Part shown: positions 1 through 9,791 of the stretch, piece after piece
How the letters are laid out: every line of letters begins with the position of its first letter
Position numbering within the stretch: position 1 is the first letter of the stretch
Assembly: GCF_020178975.1 (NCBI RefSeq)
Contig: NZ_JAHXBU010000088.1
Location: 282,288 to 346,287, forward strand
Reading direction: 5' to 3'
DNA length: 64,000 nt
DNA from: Cesiribacter sp. SM1
GTDB lineage: Bacteria; Bacteroidota; Bacteroidia; Cytophagales; Cyclobacteriaceae
Translations under genes and position numbers: made by a program
The notes under the pieces: model-generated
Database searches by the model: none
The model's input: the letters and a program-made list of their open reading frames with translations, nothing else
What the model was told of the DNA's origin: nothing

Positions 1-214
1 GGAGGTATTCCTTGTCGGCAGGATGAATACTATCCAAAAGCAGTGAGGGATTGGCTTTTACGCTGCTTCTACTCTTTTTCCAGACTTGCTCAAATGCCGG
101 GCTAAGGTATATAAATCTGTTACCTTCTATATCGTAAGAAAAAATAATCTGCAAAGTACGTTCTGCAAATTGTTCCAGTGACCGAAGGTAACCAGGTTGA
201 TCTGAGTTTTGCAT
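1..214 (-). CDS. PAS-domain protein, N-terminus only (probable sensor kinase)
   Basis: Reading leftward from an ATG at 214, an open frame of 71 codons runs off the window edge without a stop. It begins MQNSDQPGYLRSLEQF and contains IIFSYDIEGNRFIYLSPAFE followed by a DSIHPADKEYL stretch, the typical beginning and HP(A/E)D loop of a PAS_3-type sensory fold. No signal peptide is visible, so this end of the protein is probably cytoplasmic. PAS domains of this kind in Bacteroidota usually precede a histidine kinase, but the kinase part would lie outside the window, so that is inference. It points the same way as the downstream response-regulator and kinase genes but is separated from them by 253 bases. 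Confidence 0.7.
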   Translation of the reverse strand, partial: MQNSDQPGYLRSLEQFAERTLQIIFSYDIEGNRFIYLSPAFEQVWKKSRSSVKANPSLLLDSIHPADKEYL

Positions 215-467
215 TTAAGGAATGAGTTAGAACTGTTGAAGCGTATGGTCCACGTATCAAACTCTGTAACCCTAGATTTGGTTCTGTATGTTTTTTAAGC
301 GTAATGTAGGCTCTGTTTAAATTACAGATAAATAATCAGCCCGGGGAGTTAGCTGGTATAGATAGTTTTATACCCTTAGATGCTTATGTTTGAGGATAAG
401 GATCACTGCAAGCACATCAGAAAGTAGATCTGAACAGGGGTAACCACTGCAATGTTTTTCAAAGCGC

Positions 468-1094
468 TTATATAAGTTTATCTTTCTTAGCCTTCTCCAG
501 GGCTTCATATTTGGTGTTCACCTCCAGTTTGGAATAAATGCTTTTGATGTGGCTCCTGGAAGTTTCGTTGGTAATGCCCAGGCTTTTGGCAATCATGCTG
601 TAGCTTTTACCACGGGCCAGCTCCTGCAGTACTTCCATTTCGCGTTTGGTGAGTGGGGTGTAGGTGCTGGTTTGAAAGGAGCTGATTACCATGCGGGCAA
701 TTTTGGTGCTCATAGGAGCACCACCTGAAAGCACCTCGTTAATAGCATTCAGGATCTCCATATAGTTTGAATTCTTGGTGATATAGCCTGTTGCGCCGGC
801 ACAGAGAGCCTGAAACACCAGCTCACTGTCTTCGTGCACAGAGATTATGATAAACTGGCACCTGGCGTTTATTCTGCGCATTTCACGAATGGCTTCAATT
901 CCGTTCATGCCCGGCAGGCCAATATCCATGAGCACAATATGCGGATTTTCCTGCTCCATTAGCACAATGGCCTCTTCGGCAGTTTCGTGCAGGCCCACAA
1001 CCATATACTTATCAATGCTATTCAGCAATGTGGCAAAACCTTCCCGTACAGCAGTGTTGTCTTCCACTATTGCTATGCGTGTTCTAAGACTCAT
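468..1094 (-). CDS. NarL/LuxR-family two-component response regulator
   Basis: This 208-residue protein has a receiver domain (about residues 5-120) with the acidic pocket E11/D12 and the predicted phosphorylation site D57 in VLMDIGLPGMNG. A LuxR-type helix-turn-helix follows at about 145-200, with TPLTKREMEVLQELARGKS and HIKSIYSKLEV typical of the family. Its stop lies downstream of the histidine kinase gene on the same strand, with a 47-base gap between the two, so the pair is very probably co-transcribed and cognate. The obvious target is the divergent SusC/SusD operon, whose upstream region carries a repeated palindrome. Family assignment is firm; the target is inferred. Confidence 0.93.
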   Translation of the reverse strand: MSLRTRIAIVEDNTAVREGFATLLNSIDKYMVVGLHETAEEAIVLMEQENPHIVLMDIGLPGMNGIEAIREMRRINARCQFIIISVHEDSELVFQALCAGATGYITKNSNYMEILNAINEVLSGGAPMSTKIARMVISSFQTSTYTPLTKREMEVLQELARGKSYSMIAKSLGITNETSRSHIKSIYSKLEVNTKYEALEKAKKDKLI

Positions 1095-1141
1095 TTAATT
1101 ATACGTTTCTTATGTATGTTCAATCAGCGGTAAAATAAGGC

Positions 1142-4100
1142 TTAGCGCCATTTCATCAGTACCCGGGAGAAGGAGCGCCTGCTCACCCTGCTCCAGAGGC
1201 TGGCTTTGCCATCTTTATCAGTGTTTTTATGGGCTGATGTTTGGTTGCCTGCCTGTGAGGCGGCATCTCTGTCTTCAATCTTCAGTCTTACCGCCAGGCC
1301 TTTTTCAAGGGCAATAAAATCAAGTTCGGCACCTATCATTTCTGCCCGCTGCCGCATATTTTTTAACCCGTAACCTCCCGGGTCCATAAGCGAAAAACCT
1401 TTGCCGTTATCGCGGAAGGTAATTACCCAGGCAAAAATGGTTGTATCATAATCAAGGGTAAAATGTACCTCTGTGGCTTCTGCATGCTTCATCACGTTGG
1501 TCATCATTTCCTTGAGAATTCTGGTGATGTGCCGGCTGGCCCCCTGTACCAGGGGCACCTTCAGGCCCTCGCAGAGGCGGTTTTCAGCAAAAAACTCAAT
1601 GCCACAGGGTGTAAAAAAATGGTCGCCAAAGTCTTTCACATGGAAGAAGATTTCAACGAGCTCATCATTGGAGCGGTCAATAGACCAGATGAAATCTTTT
1701 GTGCCGGAGTACAGCGTTTTGGAGGCGGCCTCAATCTTGATAAGGGTTTTGAGGATATCTTCAGGGGCATCTTTAAGCTTTAGCTGCAGCACATTTGAGT
1801 AGGTGCTGATGCCTGCAATTACATTACCGATCTCATCATGAAAATCACGTGCCAGCGCATGTCGTATGGCATCGCGTTCTTTGCTTTTAAAAGATTCAAA
1901 GGCCAGCGTTTTACGCATGCGGTAGCGCGATAGGGCTCTGTCGGTAAAAAAGATCAGGCTAAGCAGCAGCACAAGGCAAAGCAGTGCAAACCAGCCAGTC
2001 TGGTAGTAGGCTGCTGTTACTGTAAAGGTATAAGAACAGGGCGTGGCAATATGAAGCTGATCGGGAGTGCCTGCCACCACCTGCAGCGTATACTTGCCCG
2101 GCGCCAGGTTAGCATAGGTAACAGTGCCTGCAGTGGTTGGTTCCGACCAGCCTTTGTCATGGCCCAGGAGGGTGTAGGCGTATACGATGTCCTGTTTGTT
2201 TGTATAGTTTATTGCATTAAACCTGAAGGTAACAGTGCTGTTGCCGCTTTCATAAGTAAGTGCTGCCGGTACGTTCGTCCAGGGATTGATGGTTGCTCCC
2301 AGGGTTTTCCAGTTGCATTTGGTGTTGTTGAGCGTAACATTGGTCAGGTATGGCTTTACATTTGCTACTTTGGTGTCATGCAAACTATCGTAAATGTATA
2401 CCCCTAAACCACTGCCAAAGTAAATTTCCCGGTCTTTTACCAGAAAAGCTGCCGGATTGGTAAACTTGCCAGCAAATCCCTGCGATTCGCCATAGGCTTC
2501 GATGCTGCGAATTCCGTTCCGGTCAATTTTTAGTTTGTTGATCCCCCTGGTGGTACCTACCCATAAATGACCATGTGCATCTGTAAAAAGGGTATAGATC
2601 ATGTCTGATAACAGCCCATCCTGCTGGCTTAAGGCTGTTATTCGCTTAGATGAAAAAGCCCTGCCGCTTGATTGCCTGTAATACAGCAGGCCCTCACCCA
2701 TGACTGCAAACCACAAATTGCCCCAGGCATCTTCTACAATTCTGCTAATTTCTTTTGTTTCGAAGTACTCCGGCAGAAAAGGGCTGATGGCGCCATCTTT
2801 AAGCAGGTTTACACCCCCTGCTGATCCCACCAGGATTTCGCCGGACTTAAGCTCGCAGAAACTACCAATCCGGTGAGAGTAGAGGCCATCTTCTGTGGTG
2901 TAGTTGGTATAGTGTTTGCCATCCCAGCGATAGAGTCCATGTGAATTGTAAAGCCAGATGTTTCCACCTGAATCCTGCCCAAGTATTCTTCCATACTTGC
3001 TGGTTTTGCCATTTATGGTAGTAATGCTCCTGGTTTTATCTTTATCTACACAAATTACCCCATGCGAGCTAGAGGAGATCCAGAGCCGGTCCTGCCGGTC
3101 TACCAGTGCGGATAGCAGGGTGGTGGTGGGTATTTTCAAGCTGGCTGTTACATTCTCTACAGTACCGCTTTTGCTTTGGCGCAGTAAGCCGTCGGTAAGG
3201 GTAGAATAGTAGATGTTTTCCTTGCTGTCCTGCTGAATACCAAAAACAAAAGCCCGCTTTACTTCCTGGCTCTGGTGTGACCTGAAGGGTGCCTCATAGC
3301 CCAGAAAAATACCTTTCAGGTATGAGTTCAGCCACAGGTTCTTGTCTTTATCAACAAACACGCCTACAATATCGGCATCGGGTTGGGGCTGGTTTTTGTA
3401 AATGGTTTTCTCTGTGGTGTGGGGTAGTACCCTGATGGTGTATAAATTCCTGCCATCGTTTACCCATAGCTTGTTGTCTTTTCCTTCTGCCATGTGAATC
3501 ATCAAGGCAGCGTGGGTATCTATCAGCCTCCAGTTGTTGTCTTTTAGCCTGAAAAGCTCCTGCCGGGTGCCAACCCATAAGGAAGAATCTGAAGTAAACA
3601 GGAGAGCGCTTACAGCTTTATAAAATTGCTTTAGCTTTTTAAAGCGGCCGTTTCGCTGAACGTAGAGGCTGCCGGTATCAAAGCCAATATACAGAGAACC
3701 ATCGGCACTGGCTGCTAGGCTCTGTACCCTGGCTTCTTCCGGCTCCAGCGGAAAAGAGTAGTGAATGATCTTTTTGTTTTTCAGGGCCTTTAATCCATTA
3801 AAGGGGCCGCCCATCCAAACCGTAGCCTGCTCATCTACATGTAGCATAAAAACAGGCTTTTGATCGTACTGCTCATCAACCTGTATGTTTGTAAATTTTT
3901 TACCATCGAAAATACTAAGGCCGGAGTGTGTGCCTATGTATAGTTTTTGATGTTTTGAGACCAGGTCGTGCACCATACTGTTGGGCAAGCCATCGGCAAT
4001 GCTGTAATTGGTGAAACCTTCACTATCGAACTTGCTAATGCCACCACCGGCGGTTGCCAGCCACAGGTTGCCAATGGAATCTTGGGTAACTTTTACAACG

Positions 4101-4234
4101 GATGAGGAGGGAAGCCCCTGTGCCAGGTCGTAATTTCTGAAGTACAGCGATTGGGCCGCTGCTGAATACCAGCTGCAGAGACCGGAGCCTACAAACAGTA
4201 ACAGCCATATCCGATGTGCCCAGTGCATGTACAC
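1142..4234 (-). CDS. Reg_prop/Y_Y_Y-type sensor histidine kinase
   Basis: This 1030-residue membrane sensor has an N-terminal signal segment (about 8-28), then a long periplasmic beta-propeller region (30-640) of repeats such as GNLWLAT, LWVGTR and GHLWVGTTRG. A Y_Y_Y immunoglobulin-like domain follows (about 660-742) and one membrane helix (747-765). The cytoplasmic part is a HisKA_3 dimerisation domain with phosphoacceptor H799 in ARDFHDEIGN, and a HATPase domain with the N box around MTNVMKHAEA and the G boxes DNGKGF and GYGLKNMRQRAE. It lacks the receiver and AraC domains of true hybrid (HTCS) sensors; the separate response regulator just downstream supplies the output. Such sensors in Bacteroidota typically respond to glycan fragments in the periplasm. 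A second possible ATG lies two codons in. Confidence 0.93.
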   Translation of the reverse strand: MYMHWAHRIWLLLFVGSGLCSWYSAAAQSLYFRNYDLAQGLPSSSVVKVTQDSIGNLWLATAGGGISKFDSEGFTNYSIADGLPNSMVHDLVSKHQKLYIGTHSGLSIFDGKKFTNIQVDEQYDQKPVFMLHVDEQATVWMGGPFNGLKALKNKKIIHYSFPLEPEEARVQSLAASADGSLYIGFDTGSLYVQRNGRFKKLKQFYKAVSALLFTSDSSLWVGTRQELFRLKDNNWRLIDTHAALMIHMAEGKDNKLWVNDGRNLYTIRVLPHTTEKTIYKNQPQPDADIVGVFVDKDKNLWLNSYLKGIFLGYEAPFRSHQSQEVKRAFVFGIQQDSKENIYYSTLTDGLLRQSKSGTVENVTASLKIPTTTLLSALVDRQDRLWISSSSHGVICVDKDKTRSITTINGKTSKYGRILGQDSGGNIWLYNSHGLYRWDGKHYTNYTTEDGLYSHRIGSFCELKSGEILVGSAGGVNLLKDGAISPFLPEYFETKEISRIVEDAWGNLWFAVMGEGLLYYRQSSGRAFSSKRITALSQQDGLLSDMIYTLFTDAHGHLWVGTTRGINKLKIDRNGIRSIEAYGESQGFAGKFTNPAAFLVKDREIYFGSGLGVYIYDSLHDTKVANVKPYLTNVTLNNTKCNWKTLGATINPWTNVPAALTYESGNSTVTFRFNAINYTNKQDIVYAYTLLGHDKGWSEPTTAGTVTYANLAPGKYTLQVVAGTPDQLHIATPCSYTFTVTAAYYQTGWFALLCLVLLLSLIFFTDRALSRYRMRKTLAFESFKSKERDAIRHALARDFHDEIGNVIAGISTYSNVLQLKLKDAPEDILKTLIKIEAASKTLYSGTKDFIWSIDRSNDELVEIFFHVKDFGDHFFTPCGIEFFAENRLCEGLKVPLVQGASRHITRILKEMMTNVMKHAEATEVHFTLDYDTTIFAWVITFRDNGKGFSLMDPGGYGLKNMRQRAEMIGAELDFIALEKGLAVRLKIEDRDAASQAGNQTSAHKNTDKDGKASLWSRVSRRSFSRVLMKWR

Positions 4235-4441
4235 TTTGTTTACAGAAGAAATCTAGAAATATTTAATGAAAATATTGAATAGCTAACGCCCAATTTTTCT
4301 GCAGCACTGTTTTTTTACTCCCTACCCATACATGCCAGCGGTATCCTCAACAGTAGCTATACCCCGGTCTTAGCCTGTTTTAGGGAGGCTTGTGCTGCTG
4401 CTCTTAGTCTTTCATAAAATTCCTGTAAATATTTTGAGGAA

Positions 4442-4457
4442 CCATCCCCCAATTTGG
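4442..4457. promoter_or_regulatory. Candidate regulator-binding repeat, copy 1
   Basis: CCATCCCCCAATTTGG occurs here in the 595-base divergent spacer between the sensor kinase and susC-like genes, and again with one change at 4697. The right part is a near-palindrome (CCAATTTGG). This copy lies about 210 bases upstream of the kinase start and 370 upstream of susC. Binding by the neighbouring LuxR-type regulator is inference. Confidence 0.4.
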
Positions 4458-4696
4458 AGAAGCAGGCAAACGCACCTTTTGTTGAATTTGCCTTCTGGAA
4501 GATTGTAAAGCGGAAGATTGCTGCTAAGGCTGTTTAGCAATAATGCTGCTGCCTGTTGATCTGCATAGGGTGTTTTCTATTGCGTTTTATGCTTTGCCTG
4601 CCTGTTTACCAGCCTGGTTTACAGCTGCTTTTCGAGCTACTGCTTTGTTGATTGGACTCACTTTTTATAGGTAGGACGATCATAAACGCAGCAACC

Positions 4697-4712
4697 CCAT
4701 CCCCCAATCTGG
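4697..4712. promoter_or_regulatory. Candidate regulator-binding repeat, copy 2
   Basis: CCATCCCCCAATCTGG matches the copy at 4442 at 15 of 16 positions and contains the palindrome CCCA-N3-TGGG (4703-4713). Its centre lies about 31-38 bases upstream of the -7 element at 4739, the usual position of an activator site overlapping the -35 region. It is the best candidate operator for the response regulator acting on the SusC/SusD operon. Confidence 0.5.
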
Positions 4713-4738
4713 GTGATGTTACGGAATTGTTATGTCTC

Positions 4739-4746
4739 TACTTTTG
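4739..4746 (+). promoter_or_regulatory. Putative promoter -7 element of the susC-like operon
   Basis: TACTTTTG matches the Bacteroidota -7 consensus TAnnTTTG exactly. It lies 84 bases upstream of the susC-like ATG, in the right orientation. No good -33 TTG is seen at the expected distance, which fits an activator-dependent promoter using the palindrome just upstream. Confidence 0.5.
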
Positions 4747-4829
4747 ATTGAGCCTGTTGTGTAGGGCTGTGTTTTTACACAGCCATCTGCCTCCAGACTG
4801 CTTTTTGTCTAATAACATTTTTACCATTT

Positions 4830-7800
4830 ATGAAAAGGATTTTACTTGCAGGAGTTGTCTGGCTAATGGCTATTGGTATAGCCTGGGCGCAGCGAACAGT
4901 AAGCGGTACGGTAGTATCCAGGAGCGATGGCCAGGGACTGCCGGGCGTTGCCATTAAGGTTAAAGGTACAGCGGCAGGTACCATTACCGACCTGGACGGT
5001 ACTTACAAAATTGAAGTGCCTGCCGAAGGGGCAGTGCTGGTTTATTCATTTGTAGGCTATACAGTTCAGGAGATACCGGTAGGCAACCAGTCTGTAATTG
5101 ATGTGCAGCTGGCCGAAGACGTTGAGACACTAAGTGAGGTAGTGGTAACTGCACTCGGTATTGAGAGAAGCAGAAATGAGCTTTCTTATGCAGCAGAAAA
5201 AGTAGAAGGAACCGTAATCAGCCAGCAGCGCGACGCCAACTTTATCAACTCCTTATCCGGCCGTGTGCCTGGTCTCAACATACGCCAGGGCAATACCATG
5301 GGTGGATCTGCCAACGTAATAATCAGGGGTGCAACCTCCCTCACCGGCAACAACCAGGCCCTGTTTGTGATAGATGGTGTGCCGGTAGATAACTCTAACA
5401 CCAACACCAATGGCTCTGCAGACCCAAACCGCAACCAGCAGCAGGGGGGAGGTGGCTATGATTATGGCAATGCTGCCTCCGATATTAACCCGGATGACAT
5501 TGAATCGGTGAACGTACTGAAAGGTGCCGCTGCAACTGCTCTTTATGGATCCAGGGCTGCCAATGGTGTAGTGCTTATCACCACCAAAAAGGGCTCCAAG
5601 AACAAGGGTATAGGAGTATCGGTAAATTCTGGTGTGTTTGTAGGCTTTGTAGATAAAAGTACCTTTCCGAAATATCAGACAGGGTATGGTGCAGGTTATG
5701 GTGCCAGCGACCATGACCGGAACCCGGCCACCCCGGATGAATATTACTGGTTTGATGGTAATGGAGCAGATGGTACAATTGTTAACACCAATGATGACGG
5801 TTCCTTTGGCGCTCCTTTCGATCCGCAAAGAATGGTGTACCACTGGGATGCCTTTGACCCCAGTTCGCCGAACTTTGGAAAAAAACGGCCATGGGTAGCA
5901 GCAGAAAACGGCCCTATCACTTTTTTCAGAAACCCGGTTTCTACCAACAACAGCATTTTTCTGGATGGTGGCAGCGAAAAGGCAACCTATAAGCTAGGCT
6001 ACACCAGAAACAGTGAGGAAGGTATTTTACCCAACAGCCAGATCAAAAAGAACCTGGTGAATTTCTCTGCCTCTTATGATGTGAGCAGCAGGCTCAAAGC
6101 CACTGCCTCTGTTAACTTCTCTAACATAGAAGGTCTTGGCCGCTATGGCACCGGTTATGATGGTAGCGGTGGCCGTAACTTAATGACAGGCTTTCGTGAA
6201 TGGTGGCAGGTAAACGTGGATCTGAAAGAGCAGGAACAGGCTTATTTCAGAAATCGTGAAAATATAACCTGGAACTGGCTGGACCCCACAGTGCCAAGGG
6301 AACAAATGCGCCCTGCCTACTGGGATAACCCCTACTGGACACGCTATGAAAACTACCAGAACGATGAAAGGAAGCGCTACTTTGGCTATGCCATGCTTAA
6401 CTATAAGCTGAACGACTGGCTGGATGTAATGGGCCGTATTTCTCTGGATACCTATGATGAGATGCAGGAAGAGCGTATTGCCATAGGCAGTGTGGGTGTA
6501 TCTGAATATACCCTGTTTAACCGCAGCTTTGCTGAACGTAACTACGACCTGATGCTGAGCTTCAATAAAGATCTTAGCGAAGTAATCAGCTTTAAGGGGC
6601 TGGTAGGTACAAACATTCGCAGAACAGAGATCAACTCTGTTTTTGCCCAGACCAATGGTGGTTTGCTTATTCCGCGGCTGTATGCACTGCTCAACTCTGC
6701 CAATCCTATAGAGGCACCGGCAGAAGTGCAGTCTGCGGAGCAGGTAAACGGCCTGTTTGCCAATACCACCCTTGGGTACAAAGAGTTGTTGTTCCTTGAC
6801 CTGGCCCTGCGCAGGGACCAGTCATCTACCTTACCACAGGCAAATAATGCCTATTACTATCCTTCTGTATCCAGCAGCTTTGTGTTCTCTGAGCTAATGA
6901 AAGAATCTCCGCTGCTAACCTACGGAAAGCTGCGTTTGAATTATGCTGAAGTTGGTAATGCTGCACCAGTATATTATGTAGATGATACCTACGATGTACC
7001 CACCGGCATTAACGGCATTCCGCTTGCCTCCCTGGATAATGTAAAGAGAAACCCTGACCTGAAGCCGGAACGCAACAAAAGTTTTGAGATTGGGGTGGAA
7101 ACCTCTTACCTCGATGGCCGCCTGGGCTTTGACCTTACCTACTACAATTCCAGGGCAGTAGACCAGATTGTACCCCTGCCGGTTTCACGCTCTACCGGTT
7201 ACGATTTTAAAATTGTAAACGCAGGTGAGATTGAAAATAAGGGTGTGGAGCTTTCGGCTTTTGCATACCCTGTCAGAAACAAAGACTTTAGCTGGAAAAT
7301 GGGTGTTAACTGGACCAGAAACAGGAATAAAGTTTTATCGCTTGGCGAAACAGATAACCTGCAGATTGCCAGTTTCCAGAGCGATGTTACCCTCAATGCA
7401 GCTGTAGGAGAACCCTATGGCACCCTTCGCGGAAGTGACTTTGTGTATGTAAACGGCCAGCCCCTGGTAGAAGAAGGACACTATGTATTCAGCGACAACT
7501 CCAACAACATCATAGGTGATATCAATCCCGACTGGACAGGCGGCCTTACCAACACCCTTAAGTACAAAGGTATTGGTCTTGATTTCCTGATCGATGTGCA
7601 GAAGGGTGGAGATGTTTACTCGCTTGATATGGCCTATGGCTTACTCACTGGTATATATGAAGAAACAGCAGGCTTGAATGATCTTGGTAATCCTGTGCGT
7701 AATACCCTTGAAGCTGGTGGCGGCGTAATTCTGCCGGGTGTAAACGCAGATGGTACCCCCAACACCACCCGTATTCCTGTATATAAGCTAACGGCCTGGG

Positions 7801-8084
7801 GCTCAGATGCAGCACCATCCAGGCAGTTTGTATATGATGCAAGTTATGTAAAGCTGCGTCAGCTGGCACTTACCTATTCACTACCCGAGAAGCTGATGTC
7901 GCGCATAGGGCTGATCAAGGGAGTGGATGTTTCACTGGTGGGCAGAAACCTGTGGATCATACACAAAAACCTGCCCTATGCAGATCCTGAAGCCGGTCTT
8001 AGCGCAGGCAATATCCATGGTTACCAGGTAGGGGTATATCCCACCACCCGCAACATTGGCTTTAACATCAAAGTGAATTTCTAA
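4830..8084 (+). CDS. SusC/RagA-like TonB-dependent outer-membrane transporter
   Basis: The 1084-residue product has a signal peptide (about 1-20, ending IAWAQ) and a carboxypeptidase-regulatory-like domain (22-100) with RTVSGTVVSRSDGQGLPGV. A TonB plug follows (about 110-255) with the SusC signature ATALYGSRAANGVVLITTKK. The rest is a large beta-barrel ending in the aromatic strand NIGFNIKVNF, as outer-membrane insertion requires. The length is normal for the family. It imports oligosaccharides or peptides through the outer membrane together with the SusD-like lipoprotein encoded 11 bases downstream. The substrate cannot be read from sequence, and no polysaccharide-degrading enzyme is encoded next to it. 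Confidence 0.96.
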   Translation: MKRILLAGVVWLMAIGIAWAQRTVSGTVVSRSDGQGLPGVAIKVKGTAAGTITDLDGTYKIEVPAEGAVLVYSFVGYTVQEIPVGNQSVIDVQLAEDVETLSEVVVTALGIERSRNELSYAAEKVEGTVISQQRDANFINSLSGRVPGLNIRQGNTMGGSANVIIRGATSLTGNNQALFVIDGVPVDNSNTNTNGSADPNRNQQQGGGGYDYGNAASDINPDDIESVNVLKGAAATALYGSRAANGVVLITTKKGSKNKGIGVSVNSGVFVGFVDKSTFPKYQTGYGAGYGASDHDRNPATPDEYYWFDGNGADGTIVNTNDDGSFGAPFDPQRMVYHWDAFDPSSPNFGKKRPWVAAENGPITFFRNPVSTNNSIFLDGGSEKATYKLGYTRNSEEGILPNSQIKKNLVNFSASYDVSSRLKATASVNFSNIEGLGRYGTGYDGSGGRNLMTGFREWWQVNVDLKEQEQAYFRNRENITWNWLDPTVPREQMRPAYWDNPYWTRYENYQNDERKRYFGYAMLNYKLNDWLDVMGRISLDTYDEMQEERIAIGSVGVSEYTLFNRSFAERNYDLMLSFNKDLSEVISFKGLVGTNIRRTEINSVFAQTNGGLLIPRLYALLNSANPIEAPAEVQSAEQVNGLFANTTLGYKELLFLDLALRRDQSSTLPQANNAYYYPSVSSSFVFSELMKESPLLTYGKLRLNYAEVGNAAPVYYVDDTYDVPTGINGIPLASLDNVKRNPDLKPERNKSFEIGVETSYLDGRLGFDLTYYNSRAVDQIVPLPVSRSTGYDFKIVNAGEIENKGVELSAFAYPVRNKDFSWKMGVNWTRNRNKVLSLGETDNLQIASFQSDVTLNAAVGEPYGTLRGSDFVYVNGQPLVEEGHYVFSDNSNNIIGDINPDWTGGLTNTLKYKGIGLDFLIDVQKGGDVYSLDMAYGLLTGIYEETAGLNDLGNPVRNTLEAGGGVILPGVNADGTPNTTRIPVYKLTAWGSDAAPSRQFVYDASYVKLRQLALTYSLPEKLMSRIGLIKGVDVSLVGRNLWIIHKNLPYADPEAGLSAGNIHGYQVGVYPTTRNIGFNIKVNF

Positions 8085-8095
8085 AGAGAACAACT

Positions 8096-9592
8096 ATGAA
8101 GAAGATAATTATAACTGGTTTGATGGCTGTGGGGGTGTTTTTTACCTCCTGCGAGCTGGATGGCCTTAACGAAGACAGCAAGCGGCCAGCAACAGCAGAT
8201 CCTGTTACACTTTTTTCCAATGCACAGCTTAGCCTGGCGCATGCAATGGCCAGCCCCAGTGTAAACCTGAATATTTTCAGGCTCATCATGCAGTACTGGA
8301 ACGAGGTGCAGTATATGAATGAAGCTCGCTACGACATTTCGAACAGGGGGATCAACGATGCCTTCTGGCACACACTTAACAGAGATGTTATAGCCGATCT
8401 GGTGGAAAGCAGGAGGCTCATTGAGGCCAATACCGAGCTGGATGCTGCCGAAAAGGAAAACCAGCTGGCAATGATAGATGTGCTGGAGGTTTACACCTGG
8501 TCTGTACTGATCACGACTTTTGGTGATGTTCCATACCGCGAGGCCATGGATATCAATAGAATTCAGCCCGCCTATGATGATGCTTACCAGATTTACGGGC
8601 TTTTGCTGGAAAGATTAGATGCAGCTATAGCTACCCTTAATGCAAACAGGGGAGTAGTGGTATTTGAAACAGCAGATGTACTGTATGGTGGCAATGTTGG
8701 CCAATGGATCAAATTCAGCAATTCTTTAAAAATGCGCCTGGGCATGATGATGGCAGACGCTAACAGCGCCCAGGCAAAATCAATAGTGGAAGCAGCGGCG
8801 CCACATGCGTTTACTTCTGATGCCGACAATGCAGCTTTTGCCTTTTCAACGGTACCGCCAAATACGAACCCTCTGTGGACAAACCTGATTCAGAGTGGTC
8901 GCAGGGATTTTGTTGCTGCTACTACCATGATTGCAGCATTGGATACCATTGGCGATCCTGCAGATGTGCTTGATGATGATGTTTATGATCCAAGGTTACC
9001 TGTTTACTTCGATACCACCCTTGCTGCGGAAGGAGTAGCGTATGTTGGTGGCTTTCCAGGCCAGAGAAGTACACCTTTTACCAATTACTCATTACCTGGC
9101 AAAGCCCTGACACTTCAAAACCTCGAAGCTGTTCTGCTCGATTATACCGAGGTTAAGTTTTACATGGCAGAAGCAGCAGCGAGAGGCTGGGCTGTAGCAG
9201 GTACAGCCGAAGATAACTATTATGAAGCCATCACCTCCTCCATGCGGTACTGGGATGTTGAAGAAGCTGCCATACAGAGCTACCTCCAGGATGAGGATGT
9301 GCAGTATACAGGTAGTGGCTGGGATGCGGAAGCACAGCGTAAAATAGGCATCCAGTCATGGCTGGCCTTTTATAACCGGGGTTATACCTCCTGGTTGCAG
9401 TGGAGGCGCCTCGATTATCCAAAATTAGAAGAAGCGGCAGGTGCCATTTCCGGTATACCGGTTCGTTACTTCTACCCGGTAAGCGAACAAAATGTGAATA
9501 AGGCTAACTATGAAGCCGCAGTGGCCCGTGCTTCGCTGGGGGGAGATGATTCCGTAGAAAGCCGACTGTTCTTCGATGTTGCAGATCAGTAG
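8096..9592 (+). CDS. SusD-like nutrient-binding outer-membrane lipoprotein
   Basis: The 498-residue product begins with a lipoprotein signal peptide, with the lipidated cysteine at about residue 19 (VFFTSCELDG). The following LNEDSKRPATADPVTLFSNAQ is the typical start of the SusD-like_2 family, and the helical TPR-like scaffold includes the YMAEAAARGW segment seen in SusD proteins. It acts on the cell surface as the lid and ligand-binding partner of the SusC-like transporter, with which it forms a two-gene operon ended by the terminator at 9721. It is nearer to the SusD-like_2 group than to classic starch-binding SusD, so a starch substrate should not be assumed. Confidence 0.93.
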   Translation: MKKIIITGLMAVGVFFTSCELDGLNEDSKRPATADPVTLFSNAQLSLAHAMASPSVNLNIFRLIMQYWNEVQYMNEARYDISNRGINDAFWHTLNRDVIADLVESRRLIEANTELDAAEKENQLAMIDVLEVYTWSVLITTFGDVPYREAMDINRIQPAYDDAYQIYGLLLERLDAAIATLNANRGVVVFETADVLYGGNVGQWIKFSNSLKMRLGMMMADANSAQAKSIVEAAAPHAFTSDADNAAFAFSTVPPNTNPLWTNLIQSGRRDFVAATTMIAALDTIGDPADVLDDDVYDPRLPVYFDTTLAAEGVAYVGGFPGQRSTPFTNYSLPGKALTLQNLEAVLLDYTEVKFYMAEAAARGWAVAGTAEDNYYEAITSSMRYWDVEEAAIQSYLQDEDVQYTGSGWDAEAQRKIGIQSWLAFYNRGYTSWLQWRRLDYPKLEEAAGAISGIPVRYFYPVSEQNVNKANYEAAVARASLGGDDSVESRLFFDVADQ

Positions 9593-9720
9593 CATGTGTG
9601 CGTGATATTCACGAGTTCCTACGGCAGGTTTCACATTGTTCTGCTCAATTCTCTCTGATGCAGTTTAAGTACCTGCCTTGATGCACCTAATTATTGTCAA
9701 TCCATCCTCTTCATACATAA

Positions 9721-9751
9721 AAAAACACTCCCGCCTGGGAGTGTTTTTTTT
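9721..9751. terminator. Bidirectional rho-independent terminator
   Basis: A 12-base stem (AAAAACACTCCC paired with GGGAGTGTTTTT) with a GCCT loop is followed by a T run on the plus strand and, read in reverse, by one on the minus strand. It lies between the convergent SusD-like and HTTM-like genes and can serve both. Confidence 0.9.
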
Positions 9752-9791
9752 CATTGAGCGTGGTTGGTTGATTGGTATCTTTAAATAATCA

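Noticed and set aside
5253..5843. 196-codon open frame antisense to the susC-like gene
   Set aside because: It lies entirely within a firmly assigned gene and its translation resembles no protein family.
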